Assembly: GCF_030817835.1 (NCBI RefSeq) | Contig: NZ_JAUSZR010000001.1 | Location: 4,154,001 to 4,218,000 of the forward strand | Length of the DNA: 64,000 bases | From: Pseudarthrobacter sp. W1I19 | GTDB taxonomy: Bacteria > Actinomycetota > Actinomycetes > Actinomycetales > Micrococcaceae | Direction of reading: 5' to 3' | Shown here: one piece after another, positions 50,600-62,435 of the stretch | Numbering within the stretch: the stretch's first letter is position 1 | Layout of the letters: every line of letters begins with the position of its first letter | The notes under the pieces: model-generated | Database searches by the model: none | What the model saw: only the letters and a program-made list of their open reading frames with translations | What the model was told of the DNA's origin: nothing | Position numbers and translations under genes: made by a program

Positions 50600-51955
50600 C
50601 TATTCGTGGCGCAGGGGTTCCCGGCAGGTTTCCCTGGACAGGGCCACGGCGACGAGGGACACCAGGGCGGCAGCGACCAGATACCAGGCCGGTGCCAGGT
50701 CGTTTGCCGTGGCGGCAATCAGGAGGGTTGCCATGAACGGGGCGGTGCCGCCGAAGAGGGCGTTGGAGAGGTTGAAGCTGACGGCGAAGCCGCTGTAGCG
50801 GACCCGGGTGGGGAACATCTCGGCCAGGAAGCTGGGGAGCGTGCCGTCATTGAGGGTGAGCATGGCGCCCAGCAGGATCTGGACGAGGACCACCACCAGG
50901 AAGTTTCCCGTTCCCAGCAGGGCGAACGCCGGCACTGTCAGCAGAATGAAACTGACTGATGCGGCAATCAGTACCTTCTTCCTGCCATACCGGTCTGAGA
51001 GCATTCCCGTGAGGAAGATGAAGCCAATGTAGGTAACAAGCGCCACGGTAGTGGCCAGGAACGATTCGGTGGCGCCGAGGCCAAGCTCGGAGGACAAGTA
51101 CGTGGGCATGTAGCTGAGGATCACGTAGAAGCCGACGGCGTTGAGCAGCACTGCCCCGACGGCCTGGAGCAGCTGCCGCCAGTGGTTCCGGAAGAGGCTG
51201 GAGACGGGCGCCTTGACGGCCTCGTCCTCCTTGGCCAGTTCGCGGAAGACCGGGGTGTCTTCGAGCTTGGTCCGGATGTACCGGCCAATGAGGCCCATCG
51301 GGGCCGCCAGGAGGAAGGGGAGGCGCCAGCCCCAGCTGTGCATCGCTTCGGAACTAAGAAGTGTTGTCAGCAGGCCTGCGAGCAGCGAACCGAGGAGCAG
51401 CCCGGCGGCCGTGCTGGCGGGCACGACGGCGGCGTAGAGCCCGCGCCGGTTGGTGGGGGCGTATTCCACCAGGAAGGCCGATGCTCCCGCGTATTCTCCG
51501 GAGGCGGAGAATCCCTGGACCACCCTGATGACCAGAAGCAGGACGGGAGCCCAGAGGCCGATCATGTCGTATCCGGGGATCAGGGCAATGCAGAACGTGG
51601 CCCCGGACATGATCAGGATGGACAAGGAGAGGGCTGTCCGCCTGCCCACCCGGTCTCCTATATGCCCCCAGACAAAACCGCCGAGCGGGCGTACCAGGAA
51701 TGAGATCGCAAACAGGGCAAAAGTCAGGAGAAGCCCGGCCTGGGGATCAGATTGCGGGAAAAAGACTGCCGCGATGGTGACGGCCAGGTAGCCGTACACC
51801 GCGTAGTCGAACCATTCAACAAAGTTTCCAATGAAGCTGGCCGCGATAACCCGGCGGCGGGTTTCCTTGCTGACTGCGTTGTCAGCGGAGTTCAGGCCGC
51901 CCGGCTCCGCCTGCAGGCCCTGGTTCGGGGCCACGGAGGAAGTTTCGTTACTCAT
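50600..51955 (-). CDS. MHS-family MFS transporter, probably creatine uptake
   Basis: 451 residues with about 12 membrane helices. FIGNFVEWFDYAVYGYLA in the first helix and GHIGDRVGRRTAL in the first loop are signatures of the metabolite:H+ symporter (ProP/KgtP-like) subgroup, with RVVQGFSASGEYAGA in helix 5. It is the first gene of the minus-strand creatinase unit, so creatine or a related N-methyl compound is the likely substrate; this is inference. ATG 51955 with GGTGG at 5 bases is chosen over the ORF start at 52033. Candidate operator repeats lie 20-50 bases upstream. Confidence 0.9.
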   Translation of the reverse strand: MSNETSSVAPNQGLQAEPGGLNSADNAVSKETRRRVIAASFIGNFVEWFDYAVYGYLAVTIAAVFFPQSDPQAGLLLTFALFAISFLVRPLGGFVWGHIGDRVGRRTALSLSILIMSGATFCIALIPGYDMIGLWAPVLLLVIRVVQGFSASGEYAGASAFLVEYAPTNRRGLYAAVVPASTAAGLLLGSLLAGLLTTLLSSEAMHSWGWRLPFLLAAPMGLIGRYIRTKLEDTPVFRELAKEDEAVKAPVSSLFRNHWRQLLQAVGAVLLNAVGFYVILSYMPTYLSSELGLGATESFLATTVALVTYIGFIFLTGMLSDRYGRKKVLIAASVSFILLTVPAFALLGTGNFLVVVLVQILLGAMLTLNDGTLPSFLAEMFPTRVRYSGFAVSFNLSNALFGGTAPFMATLLIAATANDLAPAWYLVAAALVSLVAVALSRETCREPLRHE

Positions 51956-52422
51956 GTATCCACCAAAGTTGTTGTGGTTGCATTCAGCGCAACGCTGTTG
52001 CATCAGATTAGGCGTGATGTGCAGCACAGTCAATAGGCTCTTGCAGGGGGCTGGGTTCTTTTGCTCCCGCGACGGCGAACTTGCCGACGCCCTACGCAGA
52101 TGCGTGGCATGATGGATGCCTGTTGCTTTACCAGCATCGACGTTGCACCAGCAGGCCTCTCTGGTCCTGGACGCCCAGCGTCAGGCGGGCGAAGCACTTG
52201 CCCGCTCCCTTGACATGCGGTGTGACGGCTGACATATTTTCGAGTACGCACTATGCGAATCATGTTGCGCATTACACAATGAGGTTCCGCTAGTAGCGGG
52301 TCGAACTATCCCTTCGGATCTGCTGCCCACCCGTTTGGGTAGCGGGCCGGAGAAGCCGTGGCTTCTAGAATTGTTAGTCGGGTCGGGATCCTCGTTCGGC
52401 CAACGAAAGGAACACAGGAATC
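51956..52422. other. 467-base divergent control region, no gene seen
   Basis: I find no supported coding region between the MHS transporter and mscR. The left part holds the GTTGC/GCAAC operator-like array (51977-52001). The right part has a short hairpin AGAAGCC-GT-GGCTTCT with TAGAAT at 52366-52371, a possible -10 for mscR. The middle (about 52080-52260) has no clear structure. ORFs here in other frames lack ribosome sites. Confidence 0.6.
51977..52001. promoter_or_regulatory. GTTGC-N7-GCAAC-N3-GTTGC operator-like array
   Basis: Three alternating 5-mers form two overlapping palindromes: GTTGCATTCAGCGCAAC (51977-51993) and GCAACGCTGTTGC (51989-52001). It lies 22-46 bases upstream of the MHS transporter start, the expected place for an IclR-type operator. 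Confidence 0.5.
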
Positions 52423-53529
52423 ATGGTTCACAAGGTCAAGGCAGTCATTGCCAAGGAAAAGAACGCCCCGGTGTCAGTTGAGACTATCCTGGTGCCGGAT
52501 CCGGGACCGGGCGAGGCGCTGGTGGACATCCTCACCTGCGGCGTCTGCCACACCGACCTGCATTACAAGCAGGGCGGAATCAACGATGACTTCCCCTTCC
52601 TGCTGGGCCATGAAGCAACCGGTGTTGTCAGCGCGGTGGGCGACGGGGTTACCTCCATCGCCCCGGGTGACCGCGTCATCCTGAACTGGCGTGCGGTCTG
52701 CGGTGAATGCCGGGCCTGTGCGAAGGGCCAGCCGCAGTACTGCTTCAACACCGCCAACGCCACCCAGAAGATGACCCTTGAGGACGGAACCGAGCTCTCC
52801 CCCGCGCTGGGCATCGGCGCCTTCGCCGAGAAGACCCTGGTTGCCGCCGGGCAGTGCACCAAAGTGGACCCTGAAGTTGATGCCGCCGCCGTGGGCCTGC
52901 TGGGCTGCGGTGTAATGGCCGGCATCGGCGCCGCGATCAACACCGGCGAGGTCAAGCGCGGCGAGTCCGTGGCCGTGATCGGCTGCGGCGGTGTGGGCAT
53001 CGCCGCGATCGCCGGGGCCAAACTGGCCGGCGCCACCACCATCATCGCCGTCGACATCGATGCCAACAAGGTCGAAATGGCCAAGTCGCTGGGCGCCACG
53101 CACGGCATCGACTCCAGCAAGGAAGACCCTATCGAAGCCATCCGCGCCCTCACGGGAGGCAACGGGGCCGACGTGGTGATTGACGCCGTCGGCCGCCCTG
53201 AAACGTACAAGCAGGCCTTCTACGCCCGCGACCTCGCCGGCCGCGTGGTCCTGGTGGGCGTCCCGACGCCGGAGATGACGCTTGAACTGCCCCTGCTGGA
53301 CGTCTTCGGCCGGGGCGGCTCGCTGAAGTCCTCCTGGTACGGCGACTGCCTGCCCTCCCGCGATTTCCCCATGCTGGTGAGCCACTACAAGCAGGGCAAC
53401 CTGGACCTGGACGCTTTTGTCTCCGAGCGCATCAGCATCGACCAGGTGGAGGAAGCCTTCGAGAAGATGCACGAGGGCAAGGTCCTGCGCTCCGTTGTTG
53501 AACTGCCGGCCGCGGGGGCGGCTTCCTGA
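52423..53529 (+). CDS. mscR: S-(hydroxymethyl)mycothiol dehydrogenase / S-nitrosomycothiol reductase
   Basis: 368 residues, zinc-dependent class III-type alcohol dehydrogenase. Oxidises the formaldehyde-mycothiol adduct to S-formylmycothiol with NAD. The catalytic zinc sites are in [10 protein letters not shown] and GHEATG; the structural zinc loop is [15 protein letters not shown]; the NAD fold is [33 protein letters not shown] is typical of the mycothiol branch. ATG 52423 has AGGAA at suitable spacing. Its stop shares a base with the next ATG. It would detoxify formaldehyde released by betaine demethylation or related steps. Confidence 0.95.
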   Translation: MVHKVKAVIAKEKNAPVSVETILVPDPGPGEALVDILTCGVCHTDLHYKQGGINDDFPFLLGHEATGVVSAVGDGVTSIAPGDRVILNWRAVCGECRACAKGQPQYCFNTANATQKMTLEDGTELSPALGIGAFAEKTLVAAGQCTKVDPEVDAAAVGLLGCGVMAGIGAAINTGEVKRGESVAVIGCGGVGIAAIAGAKLAGATTIIAVDIDANKVEMAKSLGATHGIDSSKEDPIEAIRALTGGNGADVVIDAVGRPETYKQAFYARDLAGRVVLVGVPTPEMTLELPLLDVFGRGGSLKSSWYGDCLPSRDFPMLVSHYKQGNLDLDAFVSERISIDQVEEAFEKMHEGKVLRSVVELPAAGAAS

Positions 53530-54149
53530 TGGCCGTCCGGATCGAGAACCTGGTCACCTCGGGCACTTTTTCGCTCGACGGCGGCACCTGGGACGTGGAC
53601 AACAACGTCTGGATCGTGGGCAATGACGCTGAATGCGTCGTCATTGATTCCCCGCACGACGCCTCCGCAATCATCAACCAGGTGGGTGACCGGAAGGTCA
53701 AGGCCATCCTGCTGACCCACGCGCACAACGACCACATCGGTGCCGCACGCGAGGTCGCAGACGCCGTCGGCGCACCGATCTACCTCAACCCGGAGGACCT
53801 GGTGCTCTGGGAGCAGGTCTACCCGGACGCCAGGCCGGACCAGGAACTGCATGACGGCGACGTCTTTGAGGTGGCCGGGGCGACCCTCAAGGCCATCCAT
53901 ACACCGGGCCACTCCCCCGGTTCCACCTGTTTCCACCTGGAAAGCGAACGAACGGTCTTCACCGGCGACACGCTCTTCAACGGCGGGCCCGGTGCCACAG
54001 GGCGGTCCTACAGCGACTACCCCACCATCCTCACCTCGATCCGGGAACGGCTGCTGACGCTGCCCGGTGACACGGTGGTCCGCACCGGACACGGCGACAA
54101 CACCACCATCGCCGCGGAGCAGGAAACCCTGGCGAAGGTGCCGCAGTAG
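53529..54149 (+). CDS. Metallo-beta-lactamase-fold hydrolase, candidate S-formylmycothiol hydrolase
   Basis: 206 residues, glyoxalase II-like. HxHxDH is THAHNDHIGA (His64, His66, Asp68, His69), further ligands are in HTPGHSPGSTC, GDTLF and TGHGDNTT. Its ATG overlaps the mscR stop (TGATG), so translation is coupled. Because MscR makes a thioester and this fold hydrolyses thioesters, release of formate and free mycothiol is the likely job; this is inferred from context, not shown. A strong terminator follows. Confidence 0.92.
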   Translation: MAVRIENLVTSGTFSLDGGTWDVDNNVWIVGNDAECVVIDSPHDASAIINQVGDRKVKAILLTHAHNDHIGAAREVADAVGAPIYLNPEDLVLWEQVYPDARPDQELHDGDVFEVAGATLKAIHTPGHSPGSTCFHLESERTVFTGDTLFNGGPGATGRSYSDYPTILTSIRERLLTLPGDTVVRTGHGDNTTIAAEQETLAKVPQ

Positions 54150-54170
54150 CCATCGAAGTAACAGCAGTGT

Positions 54171-54211
54171 CCAGCAAAGGCGCACCAGGAACCTTGGTGC
54201 GCCTTTGCTGG
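54171..54211 (+). terminator. Terminator after the mscR/hydrolase pair
   Basis: Perfect 17-bp arms (54171-54187 and 54195-54211) around a 7-base loop, 22 bases past the hydrolase stop. One of the longest perfect stems in the window. The next gene starts 38 bases later, so some read-through or a separate promoter is needed for it. Confidence 0.85.
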
Positions 54212-54248
54212 TGCCAGAACAACGTATGCCGGTAAGGAAGTTGGAACG

Positions 54249-56603
54249 ATGAAGTTCGGTAAGCAGCCCGCCCCCGTCGCGGACATCAACGAGGACGACC
54301 TCGAAGTCCACAAGCCCAAGACCGAGGCGGCCGGTGTCAAGGCCGTGATGGTGGCGCTGGAACGCGCCGTGGCGCAGGCCGGGGTAACCCGGACCGCGCA
54401 GTCGCTGCTGCGCTTGAACCAGCGCGGCGGCTTTGACTGCCCCGGCTGCGCCTGGCCGGAGTCGGACAAGAAGCGCAAGGCGGCCGAGTTCTGCGAGAAC
54501 GGTGCCAAGGCCGTGGCCGAGGAAAACACCCTCCGCACGGTCGGCGCCGAGTTCTGGGCCAAGCACTCCATCGCCGAGCTGTCCACCAAGACCGAATACT
54601 GGCTGGGCAACCAGGGCCGGCTGAGCGAGCCCGTGGTGATCCGCGCAGGGGAAACCCACTACTCACCGATTTCCTGGGCTCATGCGTTCGAGCTGATTGG
54701 TGAGCACGTCCGGGCCAGCACGCCGGACCGGTGCGTTTTTTACACCTCAGGGCGGACCGCGAACGAGACAGCGTTCATGTATCAGCTGTACGCCCGGGCC
54801 CTTGGCACCAACAACCTGCCGGACTGCTCGAACATGTGCCACGAGTCCTCCGGCTCGGCACTGAACCCCACCATCGGCATCGGCAAGGGCACCGTCTCAC
54901 TGGATGACATCCACGACGCCGAACTGATCTTTGTGGTGGGCCAGAACCCCGGCACCAACCACCCGCGGATGCTGTCCGCGCTGAAGGAGTGCAAGGACAA
55001 GGGCGGCAAAGTGGTGGCGGTCAACCCGCTGCCCGAGGCGGGCCTGTTCAACTTCAAGGACCCGCAGACCGTCTCCGGCGTCGTCGGGGGCGGCACCCCG
55101 CTGGCCGACGAGTACCTGCAGATCAAGGTAGGCGGGGATCTTGCCCTGTTCCAGGCCCTGGGCCACCTGCTCCTGGCCGAGGAGGAACGGAACCCGGGGA
55201 CCGTCGTCGACCATTCCTTCATCGCCGCCCAGACCGACGGGTTCGACGCCTACCGCCAGGCCCGGGCCACGCTGGACTGGGCCGAGACCGAAAAGGCCAC
55301 CGGCCTGTCCCGGGAACAGATCGAAACTGTTGCCGGGATGCTCATCAAGTCCAAGGCGTCCATCTTCTGCTGGGCCCTGGGTGTGACGCAGCAGCCGCAC
55401 TCGGTGGACACCATCAAGGAAATGGTCAACGTCCTGCTCCTGCAGGGCAACTTCGGCAAGCCCGGCGCCGGCGCCTGCCCGGTCCGCGGTCACTCCAACG
55501 TCCAGGGCGACCGGACCATGGGCATCTGGGAAAAACCCAAGGAATGGCTCCTGGAAGCCCTCGACACCGAGTTCGGGATTACCTCCCCGCGGCACCACGG
55601 CTACGACGCCGTCGAAGCGATGGAAGCGTTCGAACGCGACGAGGTGGACGTGTTCGTCTCGATGGGCGGCAACTTCTCCCTGGCCTGTTCGGACACCGAG
55701 ACCTTGGAGGCCGGGATGCAGCGGATCGGCCTGACCGTGCATATCTCCACCAAGCCGAACCGCTCGCACATCGTCCACGGCCGCACGTCGCTGATCCTGC
55801 CCACCCTGGGCCGGACGGACAAGGACGACAAGCACCCCAAGGGCGCCCAGTTCCTCTCCGTGGAGGACTCCATGTCCGTGGTCCATTCCACCCAGGGCAG
55901 GCTCACGCCGGTTTCGGAGCACCTGCTCGCCGAGCCGGTCATTGTGGCCCGCATGGCCGAGGCGACCTTCGGCCCGGACCACTCCGTGAACTGGAAAGCC
56001 ATGGCCGAGGACTACGACGTGATCCGGGACCACATCGAACGCGTCCTGCCCGGCTTCGAGGACTTCAACGCCCGGGTCCGGACCAAAAACGGGTTCGTGC
56101 TGCCCAACCCGCCGCGCGACACCCGGTCCTTCAAAACGGACATCGGCCGCGGCCGCTTCACCGTTAGCCCGCTGGAATACCTCACCCCGCCCGAAGGGCA
56201 CCTGGTGCTCCAGACCATCCGCAGCCACGACCAGTACAACACCACCTATTACGGGCTGGACGACCGCTACCGCGGCATCTCCGGCGGACGCCGCGTGATC
56301 CTCATCCACCCCGAAGACCTGGCCGAGCTCGGTTTCGAGGACCGCGACCTCGTGGACGTGGTCAGCACCTTCCGCGGGCACGACCGGACGGCGGACAAGT
56401 TCCGGCTCGTGGCCTACCCCACCGCCAAGGGCTGCGCCGCCGCGTACTTCCCCGAAGCCAACGCCTTGGTCCACAAGGAAAACGTGGCCCGCGAATCCAA
56501 CACCCCCGGATTCAAAGCCATGTTCGTCCGCTTCACGCCGCACGTCGCGGAAAGCGCCGCCGAGGTAGCTGCCGGAGAGCTGGAACCGGTCACCGCAGGC
56601 TAG
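54249..56603 (+). CDS. FdhF/YdeP-type molybdopterin oxidoreductase, probable formate dehydrogenase
   Basis: 784 residues, full length for the YdeP group. Three N-terminal Cys that could hold an iron-sulfur cluster are visible (Cys64, Cys67, Cys82; FDCPGCAWPE). CSNMCHESSG has Cys197-His198 in the position of the Sec/Cys-His pair of formate dehydrogenases. VVGQNPGTNHPRM, GACPVRGHSNVQGDRTMGI and the C-terminal molybdopterin-binding domain follow. The role of E. coli YdeP is unsettled; here the genomic setting (mycothiol formaldehyde route, PurU) supports formate oxidation. No fdhD or electron-transfer subunit is adjacent. ATG 54249 has GGAA close upstream. Confidence 0.88.
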   Translation: MKFGKQPAPVADINEDDLEVHKPKTEAAGVKAVMVALERAVAQAGVTRTAQSLLRLNQRGGFDCPGCAWPESDKKRKAAEFCENGAKAVAEENTLRTVGAEFWAKHSIAELSTKTEYWLGNQGRLSEPVVIRAGETHYSPISWAHAFELIGEHVRASTPDRCVFYTSGRTANETAFMYQLYARALGTNNLPDCSNMCHESSGSALNPTIGIGKGTVSLDDIHDAELIFVVGQNPGTNHPRMLSALKECKDKGGKVVAVNPLPEAGLFNFKDPQTVSGVVGGGTPLADEYLQIKVGGDLALFQALGHLLLAEEERNPGTVVDHSFIAAQTDGFDAYRQARATLDWAETEKATGLSREQIETVAGMLIKSKASIFCWALGVTQQPHSVDTIKEMVNVLLLQGNFGKPGAGACPVRGHSNVQGDRTMGIWEKPKEWLLEALDTEFGITSPRHHGYDAVEAMEAFERDEVDVFVSMGGNFSLACSDTETLEAGMQRIGLTVHISTKPNRSHIVHGRTSLILPTLGRTDKDDKHPKGAQFLSVEDSMSVVHSTQGRLTPVSEHLLAEPVIVARMAEATFGPDHSVNWKAMAEDYDVIRDHIERVLPGFEDFNARVRTKNGFVLPNPPRDTRSFKTDIGRGRFTVSPLEYLTPPEGHLVLQTIRSHDQYNTTYYGLDDRYRGISGGRRVILIHPEDLAELGFEDRDLVDVVSTFRGHDRTADKFRLVAYPTAKGCAAAYFPEANALVHKENVARESNTPGFKAMFVRFTPHVAESAAEVAAGELEPVTAG

Positions 56604-56619
56604 TTAGCCGGCGTGCCGC

Positions 56620-56663
56620 AACGGCCCCGCTTCCCTGTTGAACAGCAGGGAGGCGGGGCCGTT
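56620..56663 (+). terminator. Terminator of the molybdoenzyme gene
   Basis: Outer arms AACGGCCCCGC (56620-56630) and GCGGGGCCGTT (56653-56663) pair perfectly, with CCCTG/CAGGG pairing inside, followed by TCGTT. It lies 17 bases past the stop. Confidence 0.85.
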
Positions 56664-56738
56664 TCGTTCCCCGAGATGGCAATTAACAGCAAAGTTCCAC
56701 ACCGGGACTGCGGTTAAGCGCCATTTCGCGGACACGAA

Positions 56739-56783
56739 AAGGGTGGTTGGGCCTGCCGGTCTCAAGCAGGTCCAACCACCCTT
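56739..56783 (-). terminator. Terminator of the dimethylglycine oxidase gene
   Basis: Arms 56739-56756 and 56766-56783 pair over 18 positions with one mismatch and a 9-base loop. On the minus strand it lies 12 bases past the stop at 56795 and ends with T-rich sequence. Confidence 0.8.
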
Positions 56784-56794
56784 CGCGGCGCGGG

Positions 56795-59332
<2,538 letters not shown>

Positions 59333-60262
59333 TTAGCGGAAGACGACGGTGCGGGTGTTGTTGAGCAGGACCCTGTGCTGGCTGTGCCACTTAACTGCAC
59401 GGGACAGTGCCTGGGATTCCGCGTCCCTGCCGACCGTGACCAGTGCATTCGGGTCCAGGCTGTGGTCCACCCGGAACACTTCCTGCTCGATGATCGGGCC
59501 CTCGTCCAGGTCTGCGGTGACGTAGTGCGCGGTGGCTCCGATGAGCTTCACGCCACGGTCGTAGGCCTGGTGGTACGGCTTGGCGCCCTTGAAACCGGGC
59601 AGGAAGGAATGGTGGATGTTGATGGCGCGGCCGCGGAGGCTGGCGCACAGGTCGTTGGACAGGACCTGCATGTAGCGTGCAAGGACCACCAGGTCCGCGT
59701 TGTACTCGGCCACCAGTTCCAGCAGGCGCGCTTCAGCTTCGGGCTTGGTAGCGGCCGTCACGGGGACGTGGATGAACGGCAGGCCGGCGGCTTCCGCCAT
59801 GGGGCGAAGGTCCTCGTGGTTGGACACCACGACGGCGATCTCCGCACCCAGGCTGCCGGCGCGCCAACGGAAGATGAGGTCGTTGAGGCAGTGGCCGAAC
59901 TTCGAAACCATCACCAGCAGTCGCTGGGGGCGGCCGTCGTGGATGGCGAATTCCATGTCGAACTCATCGGCGATGGCGGCGAACTCTGCGCTGAGGCCTT
60001 CCGCGGAAACTTCATTGTCTCCCGGAGTGAAGGCGGTGCGCAGGTAGAGCTTGCCGCTGATGTGGTCATCGAACTGCTGGTGTTCAACGATGTCGAAGCC
60101 GCGGTCGGCGAGGAATGCCGTGATCGCCCGTACGATTCCGGGGCGCTCCGGGCACGCAAGGGTAAGGACGTACTGTACGGTGTCGGTGCCGCGGACGCCG
60201 GCAACGTCGCCGGCCTCCACCGTCACGTTACCGGTGGGGCGGCCTTCGAGGACTGTGGTCAT
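59333..60262 (-). CDS. purU: Formyltetrahydrofolate deformylase
   Basis: 309 residues. Hydrolyses 10-formyl-tetrahydrofolate to formate and tetrahydrofolate. The N-terminal ACT domain (about 30-110; TLACPERPGIVRAITAFLADRG) is followed by the formyltransferase fold with NIHHSFLPGFKGAKPYHQAY, GVKLIGATAHYVT and DLDEGPIIEQ (catalytic Asp, His). The N terminus is extended by about 25 residues over E. coli PurU. ATG 60262 has TAGGAG at 6 bases. It lies 9 bases past the BCCT gene and before dmg, so its job here is probably to recycle folate loaded by dimethylglycine oxidase. Confidence 0.96.
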   Translation of the reverse strand: MTTVLEGRPTGNVTVEAGDVAGVRGTDTVQYVLTLACPERPGIVRAITAFLADRGFDIVEHQQFDDHISGKLYLRTAFTPGDNEVSAEGLSAEFAAIADEFDMEFAIHDGRPQRLLVMVSKFGHCLNDLIFRWRAGSLGAEIAVVVSNHEDLRPMAEAAGLPFIHVPVTAATKPEAEARLLELVAEYNADLVVLARYMQVLSNDLCASLRGRAINIHHSFLPGFKGAKPYHQAYDRGVKLIGATAHYVTADLDEGPIIEQEVFRVDHSLDPNALVTVGRDAESQALSRAVKWHSQHRVLLNNTRTVVFR

Positions 60263-60271
60263 GGTCTACTC

Positions 60272-62179
60272 CTAATTCTTTGCTTGGGCTAGGGTGTCAG
60301 CGGGGGAAGCCGCGCAGCGGCCGTCGTCCGGACAGCGCTGATCACATTGATGCTTGGTAACGAGATCGAACTGGACGCCGCCGTGCTGGTCCACGCCGCT
60401 GCGAATGGCGCGCTCCACTACGGAGTCCGCCAGCCGGCGCCGGAGGGACAGAGGATCCCGGCGCAGGTCCTTGACCAGGGCGAAGCACAGCAGCAGCATG
60501 ACCAGCACGAACGGCAGGGCCGCCACGATGGTGATCCGCTGCAGGCCGGAGAGCGCCTCTGAGGGTTCATCACCGCCGGCGAGCATCATCACGGCAGCTA
60601 CTGCGCCGGTGAGCAGGCCCCAGAAGATGACCAGGCCGCGCTTCGGGTCGGAAGACCCGTTGGAGCTCAGGGATGCCATGATGATCGATGCGGAATCGGC
60701 TCCGGTGATGAAGAAGATGGCCACCAGGACCATGGCGAGAACCACCACTGCTGCGGTGAGCCAGGCAGGCATGGACATGTTCCGGACCAGGTCGAACAGG
60801 GCGCCGTCGAAGTCGATGGACGGTGACCCGCTGGCCATGGACACCAGGCCGGGGGTGCCCGCCTTGTCCGCTTCCTCCTGGACGTGGAAGGCCGTGCCGC
60901 CGAAGATGCCGAACCAGATGACGCTGACGATGCTGGGGACCAGCAGGACGCCGGTCACGAACTGGCGGATGGTGCGGCCGCGGCTGATGCGGGCGATGAA
61001 CATGCCCACGAACGGCGTCCACGATACCCACCAGGCCCAGTAGAAGATGGTCCAGCCGGACATCCAGGTCCGGAGCGCTTCGTCGCCCACTGCTTCGGTG
61101 CGGGAGGACATCTCGGCGAGGTCCCTGGCGTAGTCACCGACTGCTGCGGGAATGAGGTTGAGGATGAACAGGGTGGGCCCGGCGAGGAAAACGATGAGCG
61201 CCAGGATCACGGCCAGGACCATGTTGATGTTGGACAGCCACTGGATGCCGCGGCTGATGCCGGAGACCGCAGAGGCCACGAAGCATGCTGTCAGGACGGC
61301 GACGATGGCCACCAGGACGGGTGTTCCCACTTCTCCGATCCAGCCGTTTGAGGTCAGGCCGCTGCCGATCTGGAGGGCGCCGAGGCCCAGGGATGCTGCC
61401 GTGCCGAAGAGCGTGGCGAAGATGGCCAGGATGTTGATGAACTTGCCCACCGGCCCTTCCACCGTCCTGATGCCGAACAGCGACGTGAAGGCAGCAGAGA
61501 TCAGCTGCCGGCGGCCCAGGCGGTAGGTGCCGTAGGCCATGGCAATGCCCACGACGGCGTACATCGCCCAAGGGTGCAGGGTCCAGTGGAAGATGGAGGT
61601 CGCCATGGCCGTCTGGATGGCTGCCGGCGTCCGTCCGTCCACCGTTCCCGGCGGCGGGGAGATGTAGTGGTAGAGCGGCTCGGCCACACCGTAGAACATC
61701 AGGCCGATGCCCATGCCGGCCGCAAACATCATGGCGATCCATGAAATGGTCCGGAACTCGGGCTTCTCGCCGTCCTTGCCAAGGGGGATGTTGCCCCACT
61801 TGCCCAGGGCCAGCCAGAGGACGAAAACAACGAACAGCGAGGCCAGGACCATAAAGAGCCAGCCGGTGTATTCCATCACCCAGTTCAGGGCGGCTGTTGA
61901 CGTGGCGGCCAGGCTGTCCCGGCCCAGGAAGCCCCACGCCACAAAAGCAAGGGCGAGGACTCCGGTGATGCCGAAGGTGGCCTTGTCGAGGGTGAGCTTA
62001 CGGTTCCGCCGTTGTGCCACCGCCTGTTCGGCCTTGGTCTGGCGGAGTTCCTGCATGATCTGTTCGGTGTCCTCCGCGTCGTGCGAGGAAGGAGAGTTCT
62101 CGGGTGCAGGAACGAGCTGGGGCTCCTCCAGCTCGTTGGGGGGTTGGGCATCCGTGCGGATGTCGCTGTTCAAAGCCAT
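60272..62179 (-). CDS. BCCT-family transporter, probably glycine betaine
   Basis: 635 residues with about 12 membrane helices and long hydrophilic ends (about 60 residues N-terminal, about 65 C-terminal). The Gly-rich FAAGMGIGLMFYGVAEPLYH is the sodium-coupled BetP-type motif, and FYWAWWVSWTPFVGMFIARI is the betaine-binding aromatic helix. The N-terminal acidic part and C-terminal basic/His tail could act in regulation as in BetP. It is the first gene of the operon with purU and dmg, which points to catabolic uptake rather than osmoprotection alone. ATG 62179 has AAAGGA at 7 bases. Confidence 0.94.
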   Translation of the reverse strand: MALNSDIRTDAQPPNELEEPQLVPAPENSPSSHDAEDTEQIMQELRQTKAEQAVAQRRNRKLTLDKATFGITGVLALAFVAWGFLGRDSLAATSTAALNWVMEYTGWLFMVLASLFVVFVLWLALGKWGNIPLGKDGEKPEFRTISWIAMMFAAGMGIGLMFYGVAEPLYHYISPPPGTVDGRTPAAIQTAMATSIFHWTLHPWAMYAVVGIAMAYGTYRLGRRQLISAAFTSLFGIRTVEGPVGKFINILAIFATLFGTAASLGLGALQIGSGLTSNGWIGEVGTPVLVAIVAVLTACFVASAVSGISRGIQWLSNINMVLAVILALIVFLAGPTLFILNLIPAAVGDYARDLAEMSSRTEAVGDEALRTWMSGWTIFYWAWWVSWTPFVGMFIARISRGRTIRQFVTGVLLVPSIVSVIWFGIFGGTAFHVQEEADKAGTPGLVSMASGSPSIDFDGALFDLVRNMSMPAWLTAAVVVLAMVLVAIFFITGADSASIIMASLSSNGSSDPKRGLVIFWGLLTGAVAAVMMLAGGDEPSEALSGLQRITIVAALPFVLVMLLLCFALVKDLRRDPLSLRRRLADSVVERAIRSGVDQHGGVQFDLVTKHQCDQRCPDDGRCAASPADTLAQAKN

Positions 62180-62435
62180 GTCAAGTCCTTTGGTTTGAAT
62201 TCATGGGCTCACGCTGTACTCCGGCGTCCCCAAACCGGGTGGAAGATCGGGGCTTCCTGGCATTCATTGATCAAGGTCAGCTTTGCTTCCATCGCGGGCG
62301 GGTGTTCCGTAAAGAACAACACGTCTCGCCATAAGCAACAGAGTGGCCCTAATCACAGTGACGTGTCAAGGTATTTCTGAAGTCTTAAGCTGTATTTCAG
62401 GGGTTCCGGCTGCGCCTTGACAACCGGACCAGGGG

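Noticed and set aside
52270-52422. Riboswitch (glycine type) upstream of mscR
   Set aside because: Short hairpins are present but I could not find the conserved glycine-riboswitch cores.
54897-56543. 548-codon ORF on the minus strand opposite the molybdoenzyme gene
   Set aside because: A GC-driven antisense frame with no motif or ribosome site; the plus strand gene is intact.
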